A stretch of DNA of 64,000 bases from positions 1 through 64,000 of the forward strand of contig CAMDGV010000017.1 in NCBI GenBank assembly GCA_945898055.1. Direction: 5' to 3'. The position numbers and the translations under genes are program-made. Shown here in pieces: positions 47,128-56,680 of this stretch. The notes beneath the pieces are model-generated. The model was not told the origin of the DNA. It made no database searches and saw only the letters and a program-made list of their open reading frames with translations. The stretch's first letter is position 1; each line of letters opens with the position of its first letter. The DNA is from Akkermansia muciniphila (lineage in GTDB: Bacteria > Verrucomicrobiota > Verrucomicrobiia > Limisphaerales > UBA9464).

Positions 47128-48456
47128 ATGTTCGACATTCAACTTGCCCCAGTTAACCATCACCTGTGCAACGGTCAAACTCGGCGCGACTTCCTCCGTG
47201 TCGGTGCGCTCGGCGCACTTGGGCTCTCACTGCCAACTCTGCTCGCCGCTGATCAAATTAGGACGCGCTCTAACCTAGGTGCGCCACGGGCAAAGTCGGT
47301 AATCTTAGTCTTCCTCGGTGGTGGGATTTCCCATCACGATAGCTTCGATATGAAGCCTGACGCCAAGGAAGAAATCCGTGGTAAATATAGCAGCATCCCC
47401 ACGTCCGTTACTGGCCTGCGAATTTGCGAGCTCATGCCTAAGATGGCCAAAATCATGAACAAAGTGGCACTCGTCCGGTCGGGTACGCACGAGAATGATC
47501 ATCACGAGACCGCTACGAACTGGGTCTTGAGCGGGCGGTTCGGAACCCCCTTCGGCGATCACCCCTCCATCGGGTCCGTGGTGGCTCACGAAACTGGCTT
47601 TTCAGGGGTTGTCCCTCCCTACGTCGCCGTCCCTAAGAACCCCTCCTTCACTTGGGAGCTTGGAAAAAGTGCTTGGATCGGGGGCCGTTACGAGTCCTTC
47701 AAATGCGGAAATCCCAACGACTCAAAATTCAAAGTGCGAGATCTCTCGGTCCAAGGCATGAGCTCTCGCACCCTTGAACGTCGCCGCACCCTTCTCAAGG
47801 CGGTCGATCATCTTGCCGCCCAAGTCATAGGTAATGATCAGATAACCACCTACGATGAGTTCGGCCAGAAAGCCGCTGAGATGATCCTCTCTCCTCAAGC
47901 ACAAACGGCCTTCGCCATCGACCAAGAAACTCCGGCCATCCGCGATGATTATGGCCGTTCAGAGTTCGGTCAAAGCTGCCTGATGGCTCGGAGATTAGTC
48001 GAGAATGGAGTACGGTTTGTGACCGTCAATTACGGAGGGTGGGATCATCACGAAAAGATCTTCCCCGCACTCGACAAAAAGCTGCCAGATTTTGACTCTG
48101 GATTCTCCGCCCTCATTCGCGATCTTCACTCTCGTGGGCTGCTGAAAGACACCCTTGTGGCCTGCTTCGGTGAGTTTGGGCGAACCCCAAAGTTGAATGC
48201 TAAGGCGGGTCGAGATCACTGGGGCCGAGCTGGAAGCTTGCTGTTCGCCGGTGCCGGAGTCCATCCAGGTCTGGTCCTCGGAGCTTCCGATAAGAACGGT
48301 GCCTTTGTTACTGAACGTCCGGTGCGCCCCGCCGACGTCGCTTGGACTCTCTATGAGGCGCTTGGGATCGATCCGGCCAAGCACCTCGTTACTCCGGAGG
48401 GACGACCGGTGAGCATCCTCGCCGAGGGCGCGTCTGTGACAGAATTGTTCGGCTGA
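47128..48456 (+). CDS. DUF1501 protein, locus 1
   Basis: 442 aa from the ATG at 47128; the track's 46990 start lies in the previous gene. A twin-arginine-like leader (TRRDFLRVGALGALGLSLPT) precedes a sulfatase-like alkaline-phosphatase fold: VILVFLGGGISHHDSFDMKP at the metal site, ALVRSGTHENDHHETATNWV, VTVNYGGWDHHEKIFPALDK and VACFGEFGRTPKLNAKAGRD followed by HWGRAGSLLFAG. It is likely exported folded. It begins 7 bases after the PSD1 gene and works with it, as the family does elsewhere. Confidence 0.88.
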   Translation: MFDIQLAPVNHHLCNGQTRRDFLRVGALGALGLSLPTLLAADQIRTRSNLGAPRAKSVILVFLGGGISHHDSFDMKPDAKEEIRGKYSSIPTSVTGLRICELMPKMAKIMNKVALVRSGTHENDHHETATNWVLSGRFGTPFGDHPSIGSVVAHETGFSGVVPPYVAVPKNPSFTWELGKSAWIGGRYESFKCGNPNDSKFKVRDLSVQGMSSRTLERRRTLLKAVDHLAAQVIGNDQITTYDEFGQKAAEMILSPQAQTAFAIDQETPAIRDDYGRSEFGQSCLMARRLVENGVRFVTVNYGGWDHHEKIFPALDKKLPDFDSGFSALIRDLHSRGLLKDTLVACFGEFGRTPKLNAKAGRDHWGRAGSLLFAGAGVHPGLVLGASDKNGAFVTERPVRPADVAWTLYEALGIDPAKHLVTPEGRPVSILAEGASVTELFG

Positions 48457-48460
48457 AATC

Positions 48461-49261
48461 ATGCTCTTCGTCTTTCTTAAATCGTGGCCTCGGTTGTCAC
48501 TCGTGGCGTCCCTGTTAGGCGGGGGATTGGGCAGCTGGGCGGCTGAGGAACAAAAACCCATGCAACCGCCGAAGATTGCTGCGATCAGCCCTCTGTCTCT
48601 TTTTGTCGATCGTACTAATACGCTCTCCATCCGGGGTTTTAATCTCAAGGACACCACCGAAGTGCGATTGTCCTTGGGTGCCTTCAACCTGATTGCCCGG
48701 ATTAAAGACAAGAAGGACGCCGTTACGATCAAAGGCCTGGAGGCCAAAGATACGGGGGACCATTGGCTGACAGCAGAGGTGTTCATTCCCACAGATCGAG
48801 GGCCGACGAATGGAGTGGTTTCGTTGAGTGTAAAAAACTCCGCCGGTGAGACTGCGCCCCTCTCGCGACGGTTGATTGATCCCTCGATGCTATCGCTAGA
48901 GCGAGAGCCCAACGGCGGATTTAAGACGGCACAGAAACTCACGTTCGATTCGCAAATCGTGCTGGTTGCCTCCATTCAGCCTGAACACGATGTTGACGTT
49001 TTCGAAATCACCGGGAGGAGAGGTCAAAGCCTCGCATTGAGCTTCCGGCCCGCAGACTTCAGTTCCTTCCTCGATCCGATTGTCACCGTTTACAACGCGC
49101 GACTCGAGCCCTTGGCTGCTCTCGACGACACGGGCCCAAAACCGGAGACTGAGCGCATCGTGGGATGGAGTGAGGACGGCTCGATCTTCGTCGTGGTTCA
49201 GGATGCCAATGAACACGCGAGCGACTGGCACGGTTACGAACTAAAGATGAACCGCCAATGA
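48461..49261 (+). CDS. Secreted protein with pre-peptidase-like domain
   Basis: 266 aa with a signal peptide (LVASLLGGGLGSWAAEEQKP). Residues 30-140 are an Ig/TIG-like fold (LSLFVDRTNTLSIRGFNLKD). Residues 145-262 match PPC domains (EREPNGGFKTAQKLTFDSQI, EHDVDVFEITGRRGQSLALS, DPIVTVYNARLEPLAALDDT). It starts 4 bases after the DUF1501 stop and overlaps the next gene by 4 bases, so it is part of the same operon. Proteins of this type often accompany PSD1/DUF1501 pairs; function unknown. Confidence 0.75.
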   Translation: MLFVFLKSWPRLSLVASLLGGGLGSWAAEEQKPMQPPKIAAISPLSLFVDRTNTLSIRGFNLKDTTEVRLSLGAFNLIARIKDKKDAVTIKGLEAKDTGDHWLTAEVFIPTDRGPTNGVVSLSVKNSAGETAPLSRRLIDPSMLSLEREPNGGFKTAQKLTFDSQIVLVASIQPEHDVDVFEITGRRGQSLALSFRPADFSSFLDPIVTVYNARLEPLAALDDTGPKPETERIVGWSEDGSIFVVVQDANEHASDWHGYELKMNRQ

Positions 49262-50610
49262 CTCGGGTTCGAAACATTCCATTCTTCGTCGCCGCATGGA
49301 TCCTGACTGCGTCTCACCCGCTTTCGGCTGCTCCAGTCTCCTATCGGCAGGATATTGTTCCCATTCTCAAGGCTAACTGCGTGTCATGCCACCGGCCGGC
49401 CAAGCTCAAGGGAGGGCTTGATCTCAGCTCGTTTGAAAGCTTTAAAAAAGGAGGCAAGCATGGATCGCCGTTTCAACCCGGAGCCCCCTCGAAAAGTCGA
49501 GTCATCCAAGCGGTGTCTGGACCCGAGCCTGAGATGCCGCTCGAAGGCGAGCCTTTAACGCGGCTGGAGATCAAAACGCTGACAGCATGGATCAAGCAAG
49601 GGGCTAAAGACGATTCTTCATCCGATAACAAACCTGATGAATCTTCACAACCGCCCGACTACGCCGCCCTGCCGGCCATCTCCTCCTTGGCCTTTTCGCC
49701 CGATGGCACCCTCCTCGCCGTCGCTGGGCGCGCCGAGGTTCTGCTGTATTCTGGGGATGGCACCGAACTCCGAGCGAGGCTTTCCTTTGGGGCCCCGCGA
49801 ATTGAATCACTGTGCTTCTCCAAGGACGGCGCTCAGCTTGCGATCTCTGGCGGATCGCCTTACATCTTCGGACAGATCCAACTCTGGAGTACTGCCACCC
49901 GGCACTGTCTCCAAACCATTCGAGCGAGTACCGATGTTTTCCACGGGATTTCCCTCAGTGATGACGCGACTAAGGCGGCCGTGGGAGGGAGCGATAAACG
50001 GGTTTACGTGTTCAACAGTCTTGATGGCAAGGTTTTGTCAATCTGCGACAACCATTTCGATTGGGTCTTGGCGACCGCTTTTTCGCATGATGGCAAGCAC
50101 CTAGCATCGGGCGGGCGCGATAAGGCGGTGAAGTTGGTGGATACCTCCACCGGCCGACTGATCGACGACCTCGCCCGTCCCCGTGATGTCGTCTTGGCGA
50201 TGGCTCGGCATCCGAGCGAGGACTGGGTGGCCTACACAGGCGAGGAAGGGCGAGTACGCCTCCACAAGATCGCTCCCCGGGGAGGTCGACTGAAGGAAGG
50301 CGACGATCGTGAGGAAAGCGCTCTTCGAGAATTTGAAAGTATGGGCACAAAACTGCACGCCGTGGCTTTCAACGCGACTGGTTCGATCTTAGCTTGCGGT
50401 GGCGAGAACGGTGAAATTCGAGCCTTCAACACCGCCAACGGTCAACGAACCTTTAACGCCAAACTCAACAACTCAGTCTTTGCCCTCGCCTTCCATCCTG
50501 ACGGCAAAACCCTTGTCGCTGCAGGCATCGACGGCCGCCTCCATTTCCTCGAAACCGTCCAAGGCAAGACCCTTAAATCCATCGATAGCGTCCCCCTGAA
50601 AAAGCATTAG
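49258..50610 (+). CDS. Planctomycete cytochrome c domain plus WD40 propeller protein
   Basis: 450 aa with a signal peptide (FVAAWILTASHPLSAA). The PSCyt1 domain at 30-118 has the haem motif ILKANCVSCHRPAKLKGGLD and the phrase MPLEGEPLTRLEIKTLTAWI. A WD40 propeller follows from about 135 (ISSLAFSPDGTLLAVAGRAE, GISLSDDATKAAVGGSDKRV, ATAFSHDGKHLASGGRDKAV, VFALAFHPDGKTLVAAGIDG), about seven blades. It is the last gene of the operon, overlapping the upstream gene by ATGA. A periplasmic electron-transfer or scaffold protein is likely. Confidence 0.85.
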   Translation: MTRVRNIPFFVAAWILTASHPLSAAPVSYRQDIVPILKANCVSCHRPAKLKGGLDLSSFESFKKGGKHGSPFQPGAPSKSRVIQAVSGPEPEMPLEGEPLTRLEIKTLTAWIKQGAKDDSSSDNKPDESSQPPDYAALPAISSLAFSPDGTLLAVAGRAEVLLYSGDGTELRARLSFGAPRIESLCFSKDGAQLAISGGSPYIFGQIQLWSTATRHCLQTIRASTDVFHGISLSDDATKAAVGGSDKRVYVFNSLDGKVLSICDNHFDWVLATAFSHDGKHLASGGRDKAVKLVDTSTGRLIDDLARPRDVVLAMARHPSEDWVAYTGEEGRVRLHKIAPRGGRLKEGDDREESALREFESMGTKLHAVAFNATGSILACGGENGEIRAFNTANGQRTFNAKLNNSVFALAFHPDGKTLVAAGIDGRLHFLETVQGKTLKSIDSVPLKKH

Positions 50611-51056
50611 ATCACTGAAGGGTGGCTGGCCTTCGCTGCGGGCTTTTTAGAGCTTCTGTAAGGTCTTTCGGAAAATCACTTAACCCACCGTACCTTCAAG
50701 GTCAGACCTCAGCCCTCTCGTTGCAGTCATTTTTCTATTTCTTACCCCACCATTGGCCAGGTAAAGCCGGCCCGAAAAGTGTCGGAGCGGTGGACCAAAA
50801 ATCCAAGAGGGTTCCCACCTTTCGGACCGTGATTGATCGAGGGAATTTGCAAGTTCCTGAGGAACGACGAATTGGATGGCCTGCCCACCCAGTGTTCAGC
50901 GATGCAATCCGGTAACCAGATTCTCTAGAAAAAAAGGGAGGGGCTGCCGCCTGATCCTGAGTTAGAACCATCCCATCTCCCAAAGGTAAATTGCTAGTTA
51001 AGCACTTGCCAAAGAGTCTGCCGGAAGGCATCTGAAGTTCTGAATCACCGACCGTC
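50611..51056. other. Intergenic region, no gene supported
   Basis: A 446-base gap. Both strands have short open frames (50622-50915 plus, 50735-51058 minus) without recognisable similarity or start context. It should hold the end of the WD40 operon and the promoter for the CotH gene. Confidence 0.45.
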
Positions 51057-54000
51057 ATGCGCCTTCTCTTTTTGCTTTGCTGGGTCGCCAGCCTCTTTCT
51101 CTCACTTCGGAGCGGTCAGGCGGGTAGTTATCCACTCGGGGCTGGATTAGTCAGGCAAACCTTCGACCTTCCCGATCAGACCACCGATCTCAACGACGGA
51201 ACCACACTCGGTTCTGATCCTCCCCTCGGATTTCAACCCCCCGTCACGGGTGTTTTCGGGGCGATGCTCCAATTGATTGATAAAGGAGCAACTAACGTGG
51301 TTGGGTCCTTCAAACTCTACGATTTAGATCCAGGAAACGTGGTTCGGAGTTTTGATATATCCTTCAATGTTGCCATGGATTGGCAGGTGGTTGGGCAACC
51401 CGGAGAGGGGTGGTCAGTCAACTTTGGTCCACTCCCTACGGACAACGGTACCGGGGAAAGTGGATTCGTTCCACTTCGACGCGGATTGAGCGTTGGTTTT
51501 AATACTCGGAATGGCGGCGACGATCCATCGTCAATTCAAGTCATTATTGACGGCGTCGTCGTTGCAAAATTTCTCAAAACCTTCCTCTTCGATCCGAATC
51601 AACGGTTGGTCAGTCTTCACTGGGACGAGGCGGGGTTGGATCTTAATTTTGATAATCGAGTGATTTGTGTGGACCTGCCGACGCCCGGATTTACTCCCAG
51701 CCCAGGAAGTGCTTTTGGCTTCAGCGCACGTTCGACCCACGCTGGAATGAGTGTGTTGCTTGATAATCTCCGTGCAACAACCCAGGTCCTACCCATCTTG
51801 GATACAGGTGGAGTCATTATTTCTGAGTTTGTTGCTAATAACACCAGTTTTGAGGATGAATATGCTGACAAACCGGGATGGCTAGAACTGCTCAATGGAT
51901 CTTCCGAAGTCGTCGATTTAGGGGGTTGGTACTTGACCGATTCTAAGTCGAATTTAACTAAATGGAAAATCCAGTCTCTGAGGTTGAATCCCTATAATTA
52001 TAAGCTAATTTTTGCCTCGGGAAAGGATATTCAATTTAGCTCTTCAAACTTTGTCCATACCAGCTTTACCTTGGCTAAAAACTCAGGTTATTTAGCTTTA
52101 GTAAAGCCGGATGGAAGATCAATTGTTAGTGCCTATACTTATGGGATTCAGGATAAAAATATTGCTTATGGCGAGACTGGCACAAATCGCGTTCGTGGGT
52201 ATATGTTTCCTGCAACTCCAGGATTAATAAATACTCAGGAAATAGCGGATCAATCACGGAGTTCGGAGATACTTTTTTCGCATCTAGGAGGTTTTATCTC
52301 TGAGAAAGTTGAAGTCACACTTTCTGCGGACAGACTGCCTGGCCTGCAAATTCGCTATACTTTAGATCGAACCGAGCCGGGTCCTAATTCACTCATTTAT
52401 TCAAATGCGATTTCAGTAACTGGATTCACAACGATCAAAGCACGATCGTATGCGCCAGGTCATCTTCTCGGGGCGATCAGCAGTCGTACTTTTATTTTCG
52501 CAGATAGTTCGATGACCCAGTACGCGGGAACTACCAACGTCTTTAACTCTAATCTACCCTTCCTTTTTGTGGATAGCTTTGGGTTTTCAGTGGATGCCTC
52601 TAGTGGCGGGGTTCGACCCTTTCGCCCGGGATATTTGGTGGTCGTGCGACCCGATTTAGTGACGGGACAGGCGAGCCTATCCACCGCTCCAGAGTATGCC
52701 GGTCCCTGTGGTGTGCATTTGCGGGGGGAAAGTTCGGCTGGGTTCGATCAGCATAGTTATTCCCTCGAACTTTGGGACGACACCGGTAGCGATCAGAAGG
52801 CGAGTCTGCTCGGGATGCCAGCGGACTCCGATTGGGTTCTTTATGGCCCTTGGTCTGAAAAGACGCTAATGCGGAATAAGTTAATCTTTGACTGGATGCG
52901 CACTTTGCGAGGTCAGGATGGACTTTCAGTACGCTGCGATTTTGTCGAACTTTTTTTCAATCAGAGTAAGCCGGTCAATGGAAGAATTGGCTACAGTACT
53001 TACCGCGGAATTTATGTCCTTATGGAGAAATTAAAGCGCGGCAAAGATCGTCTTCCTATTGAGAATCTAAACGACAAAACGACTTCTTCAGACCTTATAA
53101 GCGGCGGCTATATTATTCGAAAAGATAAAGACGATTCTTTTAAAAATAATTGGGTGTCGGGTTCGTTAGGTATTCCTTTGCAAAGTTATGATCCGGATCG
53201 AATGAATACGGTCCAGTTTAACTACATTAAAAAATATACCGCTGATCTAGAGAAATCTTTAACCAGCGCTACATATCGAAATAACAGGACCGGTTACCCA
53301 GCGTATCTGGATGCCGATACATTTATAGATTTTCAATGGTTCACCGAAATTGCCAAGCAGGTAGATGGTTATGTCTTCAGTACCTACTTCCATAAAAACC
53401 GAGAGGGTCGAATGCGGGCCGGACCTTTGTGGGATTTTAATATTTCTCTTGGAAATGCAGATTACGGATCAGGAGAAACTCCGACCGGTTGGCTTTATGA
53501 TGTTCCGGGCGGTGTTGGTCAGTTGTGGTATCCGCGCCTCCACAGCGATCCTGACTATAAACTGGCAACGTGGGATCGGTATTGGCAAATGCGTCGAACC
53601 TTCTTGTCAACCGATGCGGTGATGGCAACGATCGAGCGCCATCGGTCAACCTTGTTGAACGGATATACTGGCTTAGTAAGTAACCGAGCGCCGGCCAGTA
53701 TACAGAACCCGGTCGCTCGGCATTTTCGACGATGGCCGCAACTCGGGACTCGAAATTGGCCGAATCCAGCCGCGGCGACCAAGGTCCGTACTTGGCAAGA
53801 TGAGGTGAACTCTCTGCGGACTTGGATTAGTAACCGTCTTGATTGGCTCGATGACCAAAGCCTTCGAGTGAGTAAAACCGTTCTGAGGCCTCCGATGTTT
53901 AGTTCTTCGGATCGAGCCATTAGTGAGCCGCTAACTTTGAAAATCGCGGCTTTCAGTGGTGGAGCTACCAATGCAATTTTCCCAACCGGCGAACTTTACT

Positions 54001-55094
54001 TTACGACGGACAATTCGGATCCCCGCCTCTTGGGAGGAGCGATTAGTCTGAACGCGCAAAAGTATTCAGCGGCAATGACCATCGATCGATCTCTAACGGT
54101 GAATGCGCGCCTTCTGGTCAAAGGACAATGGTCCCCACTTGCAACGGTCACCTTTTGGCATGAAATCATTCCTGCCAGCGTTTCCAATCTGGTGGTGAGC
54201 GAATTCCTGTATCAACCGGCTCCTCTCTCTGCAGAGGAAAGATCTGCTCTGCTGACTGATTCGGGCCAGTTTGAGTTTGTGGAGCTACATAATCGAAGTC
54301 GTCAAACCCTTGATCTAAAAGGGGTGGCCTTTACGGAGGGTATCGAGTTTGACTTCAGCCATTTACCCTCGTCGACCCGGCTATTGAAGTCAGGTGAATC
54401 AGTGTTGCTGGTGTCGGATCCTCGTGCATTTCAAATACGAAACCCAAGAGTACCGGTCTCCAAAATACTGGGTCAGTATCGAGGTCGACTGAACAACGGC
54501 GGTGAACACCTCGTGCTAAAGGCCGCAGACGGGGGCGCGATTACTGACTTCGACTACGACAATAAGGCTCCTTGGCCCGATGCGGGTAACGGCGTTGGCT
54601 CTAGTTTGGTTCGGAGAAGTTTTATTAAGCAGGACGGTGCTAATTCTGCCGAGAGTTGGGCCGTCAGTGCCAAGCCTGGGGGAACACCGGGCGTTTCTGG
54701 GTTGGGATTAGACCGCTTTAACGGTGATCCAAACCGTGATTCGGATGGCGACGGCGTTGTTGACTTTCTAGAGTTTGTTGCCGGATCAGATTCAGAAGAC
54801 CCGCAATCGTTCTCCAAGCCACAGGTGGCTCTTTTGGCTCTCCGGGTTAATGGTGCAGAAGAGGGATATTTGACCTATGCACTGAGACGAAATCCGGCCA
54901 TCACTGGCCTTCATTTAGTGATCGAGATCGCGAGCCAATTAGGGGTGTGGCAATCTGCTGATTCCTTTTTGGTCTTGCATACGTCGACCGTAAACTCTGA
55001 TGGAACTCTGACCGATCTTTATCGTTCAGGCACACCTTGGCCGCTCGATTCTGGTCAGACTAAGTTTCTGCGACTTCGAGTAAGTCAGCTTTGA
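51057..55094 (+). CDS. Very large secreted CotH-kinase/lamin-tail protein
   Basis: 1345 aa with a signal peptide (LLFLLCWVASLFLSLRSGQA). After a beta-sandwich at 25-240 comes a lamin-tail domain near 252-390 (GVIISEFVANNTSFEDEYAD, WLELLNGSSEVVDLGGWYLT), then a chitobiase-like FN3_7 module (VTLSADRLPGLQIRYTLDRT). The CotH domain spans about 490-930 (CGVHLRGESSAGFDQHSYSL, YRGIYVLMEKLKRGKDRLPI, RAGPLWDFNISLGNADYGSG). A second FN3_7 and second lamin tail (LVVSEFLYQPAPLSAEERSA) and a TSP3-like DSDGDGVVDFLEFVAGSD end the protein. CotH homologues are atypical protein kinases; the metal-binding WDFN is present. Similar proteins are frequent in PVC genomes and probably act at the surface. It runs into an IS66 relic. 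Confidence 0.85.
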   Translation: MRLLFLLCWVASLFLSLRSGQAGSYPLGAGLVRQTFDLPDQTTDLNDGTTLGSDPPLGFQPPVTGVFGAMLQLIDKGATNVVGSFKLYDLDPGNVVRSFDISFNVAMDWQVVGQPGEGWSVNFGPLPTDNGTGESGFVPLRRGLSVGFNTRNGGDDPSSIQVIIDGVVVAKFLKTFLFDPNQRLVSLHWDEAGLDLNFDNRVICVDLPTPGFTPSPGSAFGFSARSTHAGMSVLLDNLRATTQVLPILDTGGVIISEFVANNTSFEDEYADKPGWLELLNGSSEVVDLGGWYLTDSKSNLTKWKIQSLRLNPYNYKLIFASGKDIQFSSSNFVHTSFTLAKNSGYLALVKPDGRSIVSAYTYGIQDKNIAYGETGTNRVRGYMFPATPGLINTQEIADQSRSSEILFSHLGGFISEKVEVTLSADRLPGLQIRYTLDRTEPGPNSLIYSNAISVTGFTTIKARSYAPGHLLGAISSRTFIFADSSMTQYAGTTNVFNSNLPFLFVDSFGFSVDASSGGVRPFRPGYLVVVRPDLVTGQASLSTAPEYAGPCGVHLRGESSAGFDQHSYSLELWDDTGSDQKASLLGMPADSDWVLYGPWSEKTLMRNKLIFDWMRTLRGQDGLSVRCDFVELFFNQSKPVNGRIGYSTYRGIYVLMEKLKRGKDRLPIENLNDKTTSSDLISGGYIIRKDKDDSFKNNWVSGSLGIPLQSYDPDRMNTVQFNYIKKYTADLEKSLTSATYRNNRTGYPAYLDADTFIDFQWFTEIAKQVDGYVFSTYFHKNREGRMRAGPLWDFNISLGNADYGSGETPTGWLYDVPGGVGQLWYPRLHSDPDYKLATWDRYWQMRRTFLSTDAVMATIERHRSTLLNGYTGLVSNRAPASIQNPVARHFRRWPQLGTRNWPNPAAATKVRTWQDEVNSLRTWISNRLDWLDDQSLRVSKTVLRPPMFSSSDRAISEPLTLKIAAFSGGATNAIFPTGELYFTTDNSDPRLLGGAISLNAQKYSAAMTIDRSLTVNARLLVKGQWSPLATVTFWHEIIPASVSNLVVSEFLYQPAPLSAEERSALLTDSGQFEFVELHNRSRQTLDLKGVAFTEGIEFDFSHLPSSTRLLKSGESVLLVSDPRAFQIRNPRVPVSKILGQYRGRLNNGGEHLVLKAADGGAITDFDYDNKAPWPDAGNGVGSSLVRRSFIKQDGANSAESWAVSAKPGGTPGVSGLGLDRFNGDPNRDSDGDGVVDFLEFVAGSDSEDPQSFSKPQVALLALRVNGAEEGYLTYALRRNPAITGLHLVIEIASQLGVWQSADSFLVLHTSTVNSDGTLTDLYRSGTPWPLDSGQTKFLRLRVSQL

Positions 55095-55129
55095 TTTGGA
55101 GTGACCTCTCTCTCCGCACTTTGAGCCGG

Positions 55130-55286
55130 ATGAGTTCCCTGTTCTTCGAGCCCGTTCGGTGCGGATGGAAAGAGGGTCCAATGGAAGCGAACTGCGAACC
55201 ACCCCGGCCAGCGGATCGAAGGACTTGCGAAGATCCGTCGCACTGGCCGCGAGATAGACCCGAGGGTTGGAGAGAAGGCTCAGCAT
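55130..55286 (-). pseudogene. IS66 TnpB fragment
   Basis: Starts MLSLLSNPRVYLAASATDLR and continues KSFDPLAGVVRSSLPLDPLS, the conserved N-terminus of the IS66 helper protein TnpB. Shortly after residue 40 the frame shifts; a neighbouring frame carries a weak continuation (HRTGSKNRELIRL). About 60 more residues of the protein are absent, so it is dead. Confidence 0.7.
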
Positions 55287-55631
55287 CTGGGAAGAAGATC
55301 AAGAATGGATCGCAAGGTTGAGGGGGGCCAAACCCGGAGGTAGTCGAAGGGCCCAACCGGATGGGGCAACACTTTCCGGCCCGTCGGCAGAACTCGCCGA
55401 GGCTGACGGCGTGCAGAGCACGGGAACGAAGGCCCGGCTGATTTGGGAGGCGATGGACTGGGTGGACTGCGGTAACTGAGTTGGATGAGTGATCCGGAGC
55501 CCGCGATCCATCGAAAGAGGGTCAAAACCCAATCTCGCAGCAATCTCAGCCTTCGAGAATCCCGAGTTGTTAAATTCAGTCATCCGCAATTGGATTTCAG
55601 CCAGACCACGACGATTCCGAGACGGTACCAT
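55280..55631 (-). pseudogene. IS66 TnpA-like fragment, frameshifted
   Basis: The frame begins NRRGLAEIQLRMTEFNNSGF and SKAEIAARLGFDPLS, a helix-turn-helix start as in IS66 TnpA (Orf1). It ends SGWALRLPPG, then needs a one-base shift near 55335 to reach PPSTLRSILDLLPRC-stop at 55280, the usual TnpA ending. Its stop overlaps the TnpB start, as in intact elements. Confidence 0.65.
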
Positions 55632-55769
55632 TGAGTTTATCGACGTAGGCTACACCCAAGTAGGACGAATTGGGAACCCTGGGGTTGGGCGTACTCTTAC
55701 CTTTCACCCGTCAGCCCCTCCCGCGCTATCCAATTGAATCCGCTAAATCCTAGTGAAATTTTGCCTCAG

Positions 55770-56555
55770 CTAGGGGGCTAATTTGGGAGTAGGCTTTTGT
55801 GCAACGATCCAGATTTGGCTCGACCAACCGAGAGGAATCCAGCTGAGAGGCGATCCAAAGAGTCGTTCGATGGTAAAGGAGCGGGTGAGTAGTTTACGGA
55901 GTTGGCGCCAGTTAAAACCCTTGTGACAGTGAAAGGTAAATTGTCCGGTTTCGTTCCAGTAGGAGGTTCGAAGCACATGTTGGGTTTCCCCAGCGAAGAC
56001 GCTGCGGAGGAGTTCCATCCAAGTGTAGGAGGCCATTCCAGGATAGTCACCAATTCCACGCCAACCTGCAATGGCTCGCGCCGTTTGCTTAACCAAGACA
56101 CCGAGACCGGTTTCGTTCGGAACGCTGATTAAAAATCGGCCGCCGGGTCTTAAAAGGCTATGCATTTGACGGAGAAGCTCCGTGGGATCTGGGATATGTT
56201 CAAGAACCTCCATGCAGATTACCGCATCAAAAGTCCCTGCGGCCGCTGCAAAATCGAATTCTGCATAAAGTTTGAAGCCAATTTCTGGATGATCAGCGAA
56301 ATCCTTGTCGTTGTCGGCGATCACGCGTGGATCTACTTCTAACCCGATCGCTGACGAGGGGCATTCGCCTGATTCAATCAGCATGCGGAAGTAGGTCCCA
56401 TCGCCACAGCCGAAATCTAAGATCCGTTTGCCGCCGAACCCCTTCGAAGATTCGACCCCGACCACAAAACGCCGCGCGTGACTCCAACGGATAAGTCGGG
56501 AGGCAGAAAAAATCTGTTTCTTGGCAAAGTGCCCAGATTGGGACGGGCTCGACAT
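55770..56555 (-). CDS. Class I SAM-dependent methyltransferase
   Basis: 261 aa. The SAM-binding motif is RILDFGCGDGTYFRMLIESG near residue 45, followed by IGLEVDPRVIADN (acidic residue of motif II) and FDAVICMEVLEHIPDPTELL (post motif). RPGGRFLISVPNETGLGVLV fits the usual beta-5 region. The C-terminal part (FTHCHKGFNWRQLRK-like, SFTIERLFGSPLSWIPLGW) resembles methyltransferases of polysaccharide clusters, but the acceptor is unknown. It stands alone and divergent from the IS66 remnant side. Confidence 0.8.
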   Translation of the reverse strand: MSSPSQSGHFAKKQIFSASRLIRWSHARRFVVGVESSKGFGGKRILDFGCGDGTYFRMLIESGECPSSAIGLEVDPRVIADNDKDFADHPEIGFKLYAEFDFAAAAGTFDAVICMEVLEHIPDPTELLRQMHSLLRPGGRFLISVPNETGLGVLVKQTARAIAGWRGIGDYPGMASYTWMELLRSVFAGETQHVLRTSYWNETGQFTFHCHKGFNWRQLRKLLTRSFTIERLFGSPLSWIPLGWSSQIWIVAQKPTPKLAP

Positions 56556-56680
56556 TATTTGGAAAATCTATCGGTCACCGAATCTGAGACAAGGACGAAG
56601 TCCAATAACCCAATGAACAGAGCGAGAGCGTTGTTTTTCTGAACTTATTCCGCTTATTTTGATTCAAGATCGAACTTTGC

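Larger units (their letters stand above)
55100..55640 (-). mobile_element. Degraded IS66-family remnant
   Basis: Two adjacent broken reading frames on the minus strand resemble TnpA and TnpB of IS66 elements, in the normal order and with the usual tiny overlap. TnpC, the transposase proper, is missing. Ends were not resolved; the left limit touches the stop of the CotH gene. Confidence 0.65.

Noticed and set aside
50735-51058. Minus-strand ORF of 107 aa before the CotH gene
   Set aside because: Some coding-like appearance but no known family and it occupies the CotH promoter region; insufficient support.
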